Assembly (NCBI GenBank): GCA_020436935.1
Contig: JAGQWX010000005.1
Span: forward strand, 1 to 64,000
Length of the DNA stretch: 64,000 nucleotides
DNA from: Saprospiraceae bacterium
GTDB lineage: Bacteria; Bacteroidota; Bacteroidia; Chitinophagales; Saprospiraceae
Direction of reading: 5' to 3'
Shown here: positions 43,430 through 52,653 of the stretch, piece by piece
Numbering within the stretch: position 1 is the stretch's first letter
How the letters are laid out: the number at the start of each line of letters is the position of its first letter
Notes under the pieces: model-generated
The model's database searches: none
What the model saw: only the letters and a program-made list of their open reading frames with translations
What the model was told of the DNA's origin: nothing
Translations under genes and position numbers: made by a program

Positions 43430-44596
43430 ATGCAACAAAATATATTCATGTCGGAAAATCAGATGAACGAAACTGATGTTCCAAGCTCAGGAATAGCATG
43501 GTCTGTTGCGGCGAGTTTGTTGCAATCGCACAAACCATCGCTTGGTTATGCAGGAATGGTGGGAGGTATCCACAATCGGGTCTTGATCTTGGGCGGGGGT
43601 GCCAATTTCCCGGATGCCATGCCGTGGGAAGGAGGGAAAAAACATTACTCCGATGAAATATATGTTCTCGGGAATTTGGATGGTAAATATGAATGGAATG
43701 AAAAAAACCTTTCAACACTTCCTGAGCCCATCGCATATGCTGGTTCGGCAACAACTGACAGAGGATTCGTTTATGCCGGCGGCATAAACGAAAACGGCAT
43801 TTCATCCAAAGCTTTTCTTTTGAACTGGGATGAAGCCAGTCAGCAAGTATATTGTAAGCCTTTGCCAGAGCTGCTCCATGCTGTAAGCTCCCCATCCATG
43901 GTAGCCAGTGGATCAATCGTTTTCTTGATGTGTGGTGAAGATGAAAATAAGGCATCCGATAAGTTTTACCACCTCAACCTGGATTCACCCATACTCCAAT
44001 GGGAGGTATTGCCCAATGTGCCCCTGAGTTTATCACATGGAGCAGCAGTCATCCAGGATCAAACGATTTACCTTTTCGGTGGGCGGAGCAAGCAGACTTC
44101 TGGCAGGAGTAAGTTGTACCAGACATCATTCGCCTACGATCTGGAAAACGGGGTATGGCATCGACTAGCCGATATTTCAGACGGCATCCAGGCAACTCCT
44201 TTTACAGCCGGTTCCGCATTTGCGGCAGGCACTGAGTTTGTAATTATGGCAGGTGGAGATAAGGGCGATGTGTTTAGCCGGATTGAAACACTTCAATCCC
44301 AAATTGCTGAAACCGATAACCCAACGGATAAAAAGCTTTTAATCGCAGAAAAGAATAAATTGCTCATTCACCACGAAGGATTTAGCACAGATGTGTTTTT
44401 GTACCACATAAAAACAAACCATTGGTCCAGACTGGGTAACCTGCCTGTAGCTTCGCAGCTCACCGGGGTGGCCAACGTTTGGGAGGGAAAACTTGTGCTT
44501 TCCAGTGGAGAAATCAGGCCCGGGGTGAGAAGCCCTAAGGTCCTGATGGGCGAAGTTTCTTTGGAATTTTTAAAACCAGATAAGCCTGAAATATGA
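43430..44596 (+). CDS. Kelch-type sialic acid mutarotase, cyclically permuted
   Basis: The 388-aa protein is a six-bladed Kelch propeller with repeated G-G-x(n)-W/Y blades: RVLILGGGANFPDAMPWEGG, GSATTDRGFVYAGGINENG, DQTIYLFGGRSKQTSGRSKL and FVIMAGGDKGDVFSR. In Bacteroidota nan operons this cyclically permuted form of NanM converts alpha- to beta-sialic acid, the anomer used for uptake. No signal peptide is evident, so it may act in the cytoplasm or be exported another way. Its stop overlaps the MFS gene by 4 bp (ATGA). A hydrophilic insertion with many charged residues lies at about 285-310. Confidence 0.85.
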   Translation: MQQNIFMSENQMNETDVPSSGIAWSVAASLLQSHKPSLGYAGMVGGIHNRVLILGGGANFPDAMPWEGGKKHYSDEIYVLGNLDGKYEWNEKNLSTLPEPIAYAGSATTDRGFVYAGGINENGISSKAFLLNWDEASQQVYCKPLPELLHAVSSPSMVASGSIVFLMCGEDENKASDKFYHLNLDSPILQWEVLPNVPLSLSHGAAVIQDQTIYLFGGRSKQTSGRSKLYQTSFAYDLENGVWHRLADISDGIQATPFTAGSAFAAGTEFVIMAGGDKGDVFSRIETLQSQIAETDNPTDKKLLIAEKNKLLIHHEGFSTDVFLYHIKTNHWSRLGNLPVASQLTGVANVWEGKLVLSSGEIRPGVRSPKVLMGEVSLEFLKPDKPEI

Positions 44597-45843
44597 CTCG
44601 GTTGATGGATAAAATATTTTCTGGACGGCAGTATCCCTGGGTGGTTGTAGGGCTTTTGAGTGTGGTAGCCCTGCTGAACTACATGGATCGCCAGATGCTC
44701 AGTACCATGCAACAAAGCATGAAACTGGATATTGTGGAATTGCAGAAAGCAGAGTCATTTGGTTTTCTGATGGCAATTTTTATGTACATATACGGTTTTG
44801 TAAGCCCATTTGCCGGTGTCATTGCCGACCGGATAAACCGGAAGTGGCTGATCGTAGCCAGCCTGTTTGTCTGGAGTGCCGTTACCTACGGCATGGGATT
44901 GGCCACCTCATTTCAGGAACTGCTGTGGTTGCGTGCCTTGATGGGCATCAGTGAAGCACTGTACATACCTGCCGGCCTGGCGCTCATTACCGACTACCAC
45001 ATGGGAAAAACGAGGTCGCTGGCCATTGGTCTGCATATGACAGGTCTTTACCTGGGTCAGGCCTTGGGTGGCTTTGGCTCTACCGTTGCTGAAAAGTTTT
45101 CCTGGCAGACTACTTTTCACATTTTTGGTTTGATCGGAATCGCCTACGCGCTGGTCCTGGTCTTTTTTCTGAGGGAGAAGAAAGTCGCCGCATTGGCAAT
45201 TCCAGGCTCTAAAATTCAAAAGATTCCTCTGATCCAGGGCTTGTCCATGATTTTCTCCATGAGCGCTTTCTGGGTTATCCTCTTTTGTTTTGCAGCACCA
45301 AGTCTTCCGGGATGGGCCATCAAAAACTGGATTCCAACCTTGTTCTCGGATAAACTGCATGTGCCTATGGCTCAGGCGGGTCCTCTATCTACCATCATCC
45401 TGTCAGCTTCAGCCTTCATTGGTGCAGTGGTGATAGGTGGACCTTTATCTGATAAATGGGTTCAAAAAAATCTTCGGGGAAGGGTGTATACAAGTGCCAT
45501 CGGCATGGCACTTGCCATTCCGTCTCTGGTCTTACTTGGATACGGTGATTCTTTTTATGCCGTTGTCGGCTCAGCCCTGCTTTTTGGAATAGGTTATGGT
45601 ATGTTTGACGCCAATAATATGCCCATCTTGTGCCAGTTTGTACCTTCACAATTGCGGGCAACAGCCTATGGATTTATGAACATGGTCGGGGTTTTTGCCG
45701 GAGCATTGATTACCCAGATTTTGGGAAAGTTTAAAGACGAGGGGAACTTTGGTTTTGGTTTTGCCATACTCGGCTTGCTGGTGGCCCTGGCCATGATCCT
45801 GGAGTTGCTGGCTTTGAAACCAAAGGTTCAGAATAAAGAATGA
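44593..45843 (+). CDS. nanT: MFS sialic acid transporter (NanT-like)
   Basis: The 416-aa carrier has 12 membrane helices, the start VVGLLSVVALLNYMDRQML, and the A-motif-like loop ADRINRKWLIVA after helix 2. It belongs to the anion:cation symporter group, as do the sialate carriers of many Bacteroidota. It takes sialic acid across the inner membrane. Genes overlap on its left by 4 bp and the sialidase follows at 25 bp, so it is within the operon. A hexuronate or other acid sugar substrate cannot be excluded without context. Confidence 0.88.
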   Translation: MTRLMDKIFSGRQYPWVVVGLLSVVALLNYMDRQMLSTMQQSMKLDIVELQKAESFGFLMAIFMYIYGFVSPFAGVIADRINRKWLIVASLFVWSAVTYGMGLATSFQELLWLRALMGISEALYIPAGLALITDYHMGKTRSLAIGLHMTGLYLGQALGGFGSTVAEKFSWQTTFHIFGLIGIAYALVLVFFLREKKVAALAIPGSKIQKIPLIQGLSMIFSMSAFWVILFCFAAPSLPGWAIKNWIPTLFSDKLHVPMAQAGPLSTIILSASAFIGAVVIGGPLSDKWVQKNLRGRVYTSAIGMALAIPSLVLLGYGDSFYAVVGSALLFGIGYGMFDANNMPILCQFVPSQLRATAYGFMNMVGVFAGALITQILGKFKDEGNFGFGFAILGLLVALAMILELLALKPKVQNKE

Positions 45844-45868
45844 AATTTTATTGATAAAAAGACAAAAT

Positions 45869-47035
45869 ATGACATCCATTATTAGATACGCTATTATTGT
45901 CCTGGTGGCGGTTTGTGGTGCTAATCTTTTAGCCCAGCAGACCACTCCGGTTTATGTTTCAGGAACAGAAGGCCATAAAAGCTACCGCATTCCTGCCATC
46001 ATTGCATTGCCAGGCGGGGATCTGCTGGCCTTTGCCGAAGGACGAGTCAATGGGGCCGGAGACTTTGGAGATGTAAACATAGTATTGAAACACAGCACCG
46101 ACCATGGAAAAACCTGGTCGCAAATACAAACGATAGTTGATTACGACAAACTCCAGGCCGGAAATCCGGCGCCGGTTGTGGATCTTCAGGATCCCAAATA
46201 CCCCAAGGGAAGAATTTTCCTGTTTTACAATACGGGCAACAACCACGAAGGAGAAGTACGAAAAGGCCATGGATTGCGGGAAGTGTGGTACAAAACCTCT
46301 ACAGATGGCGGTCACATGTGGAGTGAGGCTGTAAACATTACCAGCCAAACCCACCGCCCATACCAACCACAGGCAAATCCGGCCTATGCATTCACCGAAG
46401 ATTGGAGAGGTTATGCCAATACTCCGGGGCATGCCATGCAATTTGTAAAAGGTAAATACAAAGGTAGGATTTATATCGCAGCCAACCATTCGCAAGGGGA
46501 AGACAAATCTGCAGGCAGGGATTATTTTGCCCATGGTTTTTTTACCGATGATCACGGCGAAAGTTTCGGCATCAGCGAAAGCGTGGACCTCAAGGGTGGC
46601 AATGAGAATATGGCGGCAGAATTGAGCGGCGGCCGGCTGATGTTGAATTTGAGAAACCAACAAGGCCATGTCAGGGCCCGGTATACAGCAGTAAGCACAG
46701 ACGGAGGAGTGAGTTGGCAAGATCAGAAATTCGACATGAATCTTCCGGATCCGGTTTGTCAGGGCTCTTTGCTTACCATTGGAAGTAAAAAAGGGAAAAA
46801 TATCCTTGCGTTTTGCAATGCCGCTGATACCAAAATAAGAAACAATCTTACATTACGCATCAGTTTTGATGATGGGCAAAGCTGGAAGAAAAATTTTCTG
46901 ATTTACAAGAAAGAGGGGAGTAACAACGCTGCCGCCTATTCAGACATCGTCCTGTTGAACAAAAAAACCATAGGGGTACTTTTTGAAAAAGATGCATATT
47001 CTGAAATTGTATTTACTACAGTAAAATGGAAATAG
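45869..47035 (+). CDS. nanH: Exo-alpha-sialidase
   Basis: ATG at 45869 is chosen over a TTG at 45851. A signal peptide ends near NLLAQQ. The YRIP motif (SYRIPAIIALP) is followed by AEGRVNGAGDFGD and by five Asp-box repeats (STDHGKTW, STDGGHMW, DDHGESF, STDGGVSW, SFDDGQSW), which define the six-bladed sialidase (GH33). The enzyme cuts terminal sialic acid from glycoconjugates, outside or in the periplasm. It lies in the middle of the operon after the transporter. Confidence 0.93.
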   Translation: MTSIIRYAIIVLVAVCGANLLAQQTTPVYVSGTEGHKSYRIPAIIALPGGDLLAFAEGRVNGAGDFGDVNIVLKHSTDHGKTWSQIQTIVDYDKLQAGNPAPVVDLQDPKYPKGRIFLFYNTGNNHEGEVRKGHGLREVWYKTSTDGGHMWSEAVNITSQTHRPYQPQANPAYAFTEDWRGYANTPGHAMQFVKGKYKGRIYIAANHSQGEDKSAGRDYFAHGFFTDDHGESFGISESVDLKGGNENMAAELSGGRLMLNLRNQQGHVRARYTAVSTDGGVSWQDQKFDMNLPDPVCQGSLLTIGSKKGKNILAFCNAADTKIRNNLTLRISFDDGQSWKKNFLIYKKEGSNNAAAYSDIVLLNKKTIGVLFEKDAYSEIVFTTVKWK

Positions 47036-47100
47036 TCTGCATTTTGGGCTGGATATTTAGCGGACTTGAAAAAAGTGTTGGTAGAAAAAAGTGTTTGAGC

Positions 47101-48633
47101 ATGAAACATGGAATACGCAAGGCAATTATTATCACATGGGCATCAGTCCAGTTATTAGCCATATTGTCGGGCCAAAGTCCAAAGAGCCTGGACCAGAAAC
47201 GGAATAAGCAACCCAATATTTTGCTGATTGTATCTGAAGACAACGGCCCAGATCTCAACTGTTACGGCGTTGCAGAAGTGAAAAGCCCGAACCTGGACCG
47301 CCTGGCTGCTGAAGGCATGCTGTTTGAAAATGCTTCGGTAACTTACTCGGTATGCAGTCCTTCGAGAAGCACGATATTCACTGGTTTGTACCCATTTCAA
47401 AATGGTCAGATGGGTCTGGCCACGCATGGGTACAGGATGTATGATGAGGCAGCTGTAAATACCCTTCCTGTTCTCATGAAAAAGGGAGGCTACAGAACGG
47501 CATGCCTTGGAAAAATCCACGTAAACCCTGAATCTGCTATTCCTTTTGATTTCCGCCCGATCAAAAACGATAATTTTGAGAAAAAAGGGCTGCCTGAATA
47601 TGCCGTTCAGGCAGCCAGTTTTATGAAAGCCGGCGAGGAACCTTTTTTCTTGATGGTCAATTTTCCGGATGCACATTTTCCTCTACAAAAACAAGTAGAG
47701 GGTATGCCGGCTCACCCGATCGAAGCTGAAGACATGGACCATTGTCTGCCTTATGTAGGCGCCAACAGCAAGAGATTACAGGAGTTTACAGCCAATTATT
47801 ACAATGGGATGATGAGGTTGGACGAGTCTGTGGGTATGCTGCTGGATAGCCTTCGCACCTCAGGCAAGGCGGAAAACACCATCATCATATACCTTGGTGA
47901 CCATGGCGCCCAGTTTTCCAGGGGCAAATGCACCAATTATGAAGCAGGCCTGAAGGTGCCGATGATCGTGAGCTGGCCCGGTCACATCCAGGCGGCACAA
48001 CGATTTGCGCCATTGGTTTCTTCGATAGACTTGTTCCCGAGCATTCTGGATGCTGCGGGTGTCAAATCTCCTGTTAAAGTTCCGGGAGTCTCGCTGTGGC
48101 CCTACATCACACGAAAGCAAAAAAAGTGGAAAAGGCAGTACGTGTTTGCTGCTTCAGAGGGCTCTACGCCCTTTTGGTACTATCCTTTGCGAAGCGTTCG
48201 AAATGAAAGGTTTAAACTCATCCTTCATACGAAGCCTGCCACCGAAGACCCCATCTACAGCGCGTATGAAACCCATAAAGGCCATTTTGCCGGAGGTGCA
48301 AACCAGGAAGAAATAGACGCAGCTCCTCTGGCTTTCAGAAAGGCATATGCTACCTGGAAAAATCCGCCCGTTTATGAATTCTACGATCTTGAAAACGACC
48401 CTTTGGAATTAAATAATTTGTCAGAGAATAAAATGTACGCTGGCGAAATGGCCAGACTCCAGAAAGTATTGTACAAGTGGAGGAAGCGCAGTGGTGATCC
48501 ATTTTTAGACCCCGCCAAAACTAAACTTTATGAAGAAGAAGTCCATGCCATACTTCAAAAATATCCCAGGTTGGATTATATGAAAGACCCCGATTTCAAA
48601 TGGAATTATCCCCAATATTTTACTGATAAATAA
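47101..48633 (+). CDS. Secreted sulfatase, N-sulfoglucosamine sulfohydrolase-like
   Basis: The ATG at 47101 gives a signal peptide (MKHGIRKAIIITWASVQLLA), since the frame extends to 47026 only by overlapping the sialidase. The active site Cys85 in CSPSR becomes formylglycine, and metal ligands are in SEDNGPD and IIYLGDHGAQF. The closest known pattern is that of heparan N-sulfatase (SEDNGPDLNCYGVAEVKSPN; GLYPFQNGQMGLATHGYRMY). A sulfatase inside a sialic acid operon suggests use of sulfated sialoglycans; the true sulfate position is unknown. No formylglycine-generating enzyme gene is in the window. Confidence 0.9.
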   Translation: MKHGIRKAIIITWASVQLLAILSGQSPKSLDQKRNKQPNILLIVSEDNGPDLNCYGVAEVKSPNLDRLAAEGMLFENASVTYSVCSPSRSTIFTGLYPFQNGQMGLATHGYRMYDEAAVNTLPVLMKKGGYRTACLGKIHVNPESAIPFDFRPIKNDNFEKKGLPEYAVQAASFMKAGEEPFFLMVNFPDAHFPLQKQVEGMPAHPIEAEDMDHCLPYVGANSKRLQEFTANYYNGMMRLDESVGMLLDSLRTSGKAENTIIIYLGDHGAQFSRGKCTNYEAGLKVPMIVSWPGHIQAAQRFAPLVSSIDLFPSILDAAGVKSPVKVPGVSLWPYITRKQKKWKRQYVFAASEGSTPFWYYPLRSVRNERFKLILHTKPATEDPIYSAYETHKGHFAGGANQEEIDAAPLAFRKAYATWKNPPVYEFYDLENDPLELNNLSENKMYAGEMARLQKVLYKWRKRSGDPFLDPAKTKLYEEEVHAILQKYPRLDYMKDPDFKWNYPQYFTDK

Positions 48634-48643
48634 AGCGTGATTT

Positions 48644-49831
48644 ATGGCTTATTCAGAGGAAAACTTGAAGGCTTATAAGGCTTTTTACGAAAACCAGTTG
48701 CTTACGGATACCATCCCTTTCTGGTTCCCACGATCCTTGGACAAGGAGCATGGAGGTTTTTTGCTGATGCGTGATGCGGATGGTACGCTGATTGACGACG
48801 ACAAAGCCATCTGGATACAGGCAAGGGCTACCTGGCTTTTGGCTATCCTGTATCTGACAGTGGAACGGAGGCCCGAATGGCTGGAAGGTGCAAAACTGGG
48901 CTATGAGTTTTTGAATAAACATGGCTTTGATACAGACGGTCAAATGTTTTTCCATGTAACAAGGGAAGGTAAACCTCTCCGTAAAAGGAGGTATTTTTTT
49001 TCGGAAACATTCTATGTGATAGCTGCTGCAGCCTATGCCAAAGCAAGTGGCGATGAGGAAGCTGCTGTAAGAGCAAGAAAGGTTTTTGGTGATTGTATCG
49101 CCTACGCCAGTGGTGAATATAAGCTGGAACCCAAGTTTACAGACACCAGACCGTCAAAAGGCATTGGCATTCCCATGATCATGATCAATACAGCACAACA
49201 ACTCCGGGAAACCATTGGAGACAGCCGCTGCGACGAAAGAATCATGGCATGGATAGACGAAATTGAAAATCATTTTGTCAAAGATGATTTGAAATGTGTC
49301 ATGGAACAGGTGGCGCCTGATGGCAGTATCATTGATCACATTGATGGCAGAACACTCAACCCTGGTCACGCCATAGAAGGTGCCTGGTTTATCCTTCACG
49401 AAGCCAGATATAGAAACCATGACGCCAGACTTACCGACCTGGGTTGCCGGATGCTCGACTATATGTGGGAAAGAGGTTGGGACCAGGAGCACGGTGGCAT
49501 ACTTTATTACAGGGATGTCTACCATAAACCAGTTCAGGAATACTGGCAGGATATGAAATTCTGGTGGCCCCACAACGAAGTCATCATAGCCACCTTGCTG
49601 GCTTTTGTCATGACGGGAAATGAAAAATATGCCACCTGGCATAAACAGGTTCACGACTACGCTTACAAATATTTTCACGATGCCAGGCATGGAGAGTGGT
49701 TCGGCTACCTGCATCGGGACGGAAGTCTCGCCCAGACGGCAAAAGGCAACTTATTCAAAGGACCATTTCACTTACCCAGGCAGGAATGGTATTGTTTTCA
49801 ACTATTAAAGCAACACCTGCAGGGGACTTAA
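48644..49831 (+). CDS. nanE: N-acylglucosamine 2-epimerase (AGE family)
   Basis: The 395-aa protein is an (alpha/alpha)6 barrel. It contains the AGE landmarks LNPGHAIEGAWFILHEARY, WDQEHGGILYYRD and MKFWWPHNEVIIA, where the histidines are catalytic. In Bacteroides-type sialic acid pathways this enzyme turns ManNAc, made by the lyase, into GlcNAc, which a kinase then phosphorylates. It follows the sulfatase by 10 bp. It differs from the mannobiose-type epimerase at 52654-53853, so the two are unlikely to be redundant. Confidence 0.9.
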   Translation: MAYSEENLKAYKAFYENQLLTDTIPFWFPRSLDKEHGGFLLMRDADGTLIDDDKAIWIQARATWLLAILYLTVERRPEWLEGAKLGYEFLNKHGFDTDGQMFFHVTREGKPLRKRRYFFSETFYVIAAAAYAKASGDEEAAVRARKVFGDCIAYASGEYKLEPKFTDTRPSKGIGIPMIMINTAQQLRETIGDSRCDERIMAWIDEIENHFVKDDLKCVMEQVAPDGSIIDHIDGRTLNPGHAIEGAWFILHEARYRNHDARLTDLGCRMLDYMWERGWDQEHGGILYYRDVYHKPVQEYWQDMKFWWPHNEVIIATLLAFVMTGNEKYATWHKQVHDYAYKYFHDARHGEWFGYLHRDGSLAQTAKGNLFKGPFHLPRQEWYCFQLLKQHLQGT

Positions 49832-49947
49832 CTACGCATGAAGTACTTTTACAGTGGAATTGTAAGCCTTTCCAAGTTTGACGTCTTACTACTTTCCAGG
49901 ATATTGAATGAATAAACTACTGAGCGTTTAAAGCTGGTATAAAAGAT

Positions 49948-51051
49948 ATGAACAAGCAGGAAATTTTTATCGCAAAAACCATTTTCACAGGAGAAGAATG
50001 GCTCAGCGATCATGCTGTAGTTATAGATGGCCAACTCATTACCCGGGTGATGCCTCAAAGCATGATTCCAACCGATGCACCGGTTCGGGATTTTGGCGGA
50101 CAGATACTTGCTCCGGCCTACATCGATATTCAGATTTATGGTGCCTATGGTAAGCTGCTTTCGGAATTTCCTGAAGTAGATGCTCTCCTCCGACTGAATG
50201 ATTACTGTCGTTCCGGAGGGGCGGCTCACTTCATGCCCACTTTAGCCACCAACCACCTGGATGTATTTAAAAAAGCCATTGATACCATACGAACTTATTG
50301 GTCACAAGGAGGATTGGGTGTCCTTGGTCTGCACATGGAGGGCCCCTGGATCAACCCTGTCAAACGGGGTGCACATATAGAATCGCTGGTGAGGAAAGCT
50401 GCATTGGATGAAGTAAAAGAAATTCTTGCCTACGGAGAAGGCGTCATCAAAATGATCACTATGGCACCGGAACTTACAGAACCGGAGGTGCTCGATTTCA
50501 TCATTTCCCGGGGCATCGTCGTCTCAGCCGGTCACAGCAACGCCAGCTATGAGCAGGCCCTCAAAGGTTTTGCTCAGGGCATCAGAGCGGTCACCCACTT
50601 GTACAATGCCATGAGCCCGCTGGCTCACAGAGAACCTGGCCTGGTGGGAGCCAGCATGGACGATGACCGGGTCATGGCGAGCATCATTCCTGACGGACAC
50701 CATGTATCGTATCCGGCCGTGCGCATTGCCAAATCTGTCATGAAGGACAGGTTGTTTGTCATTACAGACGCGGTTGCAGAAACATCGAGTGGCCCTTATC
50801 AACACCAGCTGATGGAAGATAAATACGAATCAGCGGGCATTCTCAGTGGTTCGGCGCTTACCATGCACCAGGCGGTCCTCAACCTCGTAAATCACTGTCA
50901 CATTGATTGGGAAGAAGCTTTGAAGATGTGTAGCCTCTATCCGGCAAGGGTGCTCGGTCTGGATGAAAAACTCGGAAAAATAAAGAAAACATTTACTGCC
51001 AGCTTGATCGCAATTGACCCGGCTTCCCAAAGCTGCTTGTTGATAAGTTGA
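49948..51051 (+). CDS. nagA: N-acetylglucosamine-6-phosphate deacetylase
   Basis: The 367-aa amidohydrolase carries the metal and substrate motifs GLHMEGPWINPVKRGAH, VSAGHSNASYEQALKGF and THLYNAMSPL, then GSALTMHQAVLNLV. It converts GlcNAc 6-phosphate into glucosamine 6-phosphate and acetate. In this operon it completes the route from sialic acid through ManNAc and GlcNAc. No GlcNAc kinase or glucosamine-6-phosphate deaminase gene is in the window, so these must lie elsewhere. The gene is 117 bp after the epimerase. Confidence 0.94.
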   Translation: MNKQEIFIAKTIFTGEEWLSDHAVVIDGQLITRVMPQSMIPTDAPVRDFGGQILAPAYIDIQIYGAYGKLLSEFPEVDALLRLNDYCRSGGAAHFMPTLATNHLDVFKKAIDTIRTYWSQGGLGVLGLHMEGPWINPVKRGAHIESLVRKAALDEVKEILAYGEGVIKMITMAPELTEPEVLDFIISRGIVVSAGHSNASYEQALKGFAQGIRAVTHLYNAMSPLAHREPGLVGASMDDDRVMASIIPDGHHVSYPAVRIAKSVMKDRLFVITDAVAETSSGPYQHQLMEDKYESAGILSGSALTMHQAVLNLVNHCHIDWEEALKMCSLYPARVLGLDEKLGKIKKTFTASLIAIDPASQSCLLIS

Positions 51052-51088
51052 AGAATGGCGTACAGCTTGTGACTAAAAAATTACTTTT

Positions 51089-52597
51089 GTGCATGTGAGA
51101 AATGTCCTGATTGTTCTTTTCATGTTGCCCGTTGCCATATTTGGCCAGGTGCAGGTGGCCGATGTTTTTTCTTCCAACATGGTTTTACAACGAGACCAGG
51201 ACATCGTCGTCTGGGGTAAGGCCAGACCAGGAGACCTGGTAGAAGTATATTTAGGGGGCCACTTGGCACATTCCACGGCGACCCATGATTCTGTATGGAC
51301 AGTAGTCCTTCCAGCACAAAAAATAAACAGGACAGGTCAACAACTCACAGTCAGTTGTGGTGACTCTTCAGTGTCTTTTGAAAATGTATTGATTGGTGAT
51401 GTATGGGTCTGTATAGGTCAGAGTAATATGGAATGGCCCATGAGAAAAGAATTACATTGGAAAGAAGAAATGACAGTGTGCGATCATCCTGAAATCCGTT
51501 TGTGCAATCCGCCTCCTGCAGGCAGATATGTTTATGGGGCCAGGTATACAGATTCACTGGTTAGCCGGCTCAATCTGGAAAAGTTTTATGACTGGGATGC
51601 TTGGTTTGTCTCTGACAGCAGCTCGGTGAGTTCAATGAGTGCGGTGGCGTACTATTTTGCCAGGGAAGTCAATGCACGTACCGGCATTCCCATTGGCATC
51701 ATCAATTTATCAATTGGGGGAGCGCCGCTAGAGTCATTTATAAGCAAAGAGGCCCTCTTATCAGATCCGAAATTCAGGGCAAAAGTCTCAGGCAATTGGT
51801 TGGAAAACGACGCTCTACCTGTCTGGGTCAAAGAGAGGGGTGTTCAAAACGTGGGTCAGCTGGCTCAGGTACCGAGTGACGATACCGGACCATTCCACGC
51901 CTATAAACCTGGATTCGCGTACGAAGCGGGCATAAAACCTTTGTTTCAAATGCCGGTCAAAGGCATTCTTTGTTATCAGGGAGAAAGCAATTCACAGGAA
52001 ATCCGCAGTGTGAATGAATACGCCGAACTCAGTGCCCTGATGGTTTCTGACTTCAGAAAAAACTGGAAGACGAATGACCTCCCTTTTTATTTCGTGCAAT
52101 TGTCATCGATAGATACTACGGGTTACAAAAGTCAGTTCTGGGGAGAGTTCAGAGACGAACAGCGCAAGATGCTGGCCACAATACCTTTCAGTGGCATGGC
52201 TGTTTGCAGCGACATTGGAGCCTTCAAAAATGTCCACCCCACCAACAAGAAGTCGGTGGGAGAACGGCTTGCCAGATGGGCTTTGAACCTCAACTACAAG
52301 CTGGATGTGACACCTTCCGGGCCGCTCGCACTAAAGGCCGTTTATTCTCGAAATCAGGTAGAGATTACTTTTGACTACGCTCATTCGGGCTTGAAAACAT
52401 CGGACGGAGGACTGGTCCACGGTTTTTCTCTGGACGGTTACAACGAAGTAGAAGCCAGTTTTTTCAAAGGCAAGGTAATGATACCTGTCAGGAAAAAACC
52501 AGCCTTTGTTTACTACGGCTGGAAGCCTTACTCAGACGGCAACGTGGTCAATGCCGAAAACCTGCCGATGTCAACTTTCAGACTGGCGGTAGAATGA
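51089..52597 (+). CDS. Sialate O-acetylesterase (SASA family), copy 2
   Basis: The GTG at 51089 gives a signal peptide (HVRNVLIVLFMLPVAIFG); the next in-frame ATG would remove it. The nucleophile Ser112 is in CIGQSNMEW, and the block GILCYQGESN and the catalytic NVHPTNKKSVGERLARW follow. An N-terminal beta domain (VADVFSSNMVLQRDQDIVVW) is present as in copy 1. It deacetylates sialic acid outside the cell so the sialidase and lyase can act. It is the last gene of the operon; the convergent mannan operon begins 57 bp on. Confidence 0.9.
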   Translation: MHVRNVLIVLFMLPVAIFGQVQVADVFSSNMVLQRDQDIVVWGKARPGDLVEVYLGGHLAHSTATHDSVWTVVLPAQKINRTGQQLTVSCGDSSVSFENVLIGDVWVCIGQSNMEWPMRKELHWKEEMTVCDHPEIRLCNPPPAGRYVYGARYTDSLVSRLNLEKFYDWDAWFVSDSSSVSSMSAVAYYFAREVNARTGIPIGIINLSIGGAPLESFISKEALLSDPKFRAKVSGNWLENDALPVWVKERGVQNVGQLAQVPSDDTGPFHAYKPGFAYEAGIKPLFQMPVKGILCYQGESNSQEIRSVNEYAELSALMVSDFRKNWKTNDLPFYFVQLSSIDTTGYKSQFWGEFRDEQRKMLATIPFSGMAVCSDIGAFKNVHPTNKKSVGERLARWALNLNYKLDVTPSGPLALKAVYSRNQVEITFDYAHSGLKTSDGGLVHGFSLDGYNEVEASFFKGKVMIPVRKKPAFVYYGWKPYSDGNVVNAENLPMSTFRLAVE

Positions 52598-52653
52598 GGC
52601 AAATTAAAGCATTTGCTTTGACAAGGCCGATACTTCAGCCCTCGATCGCGCGC

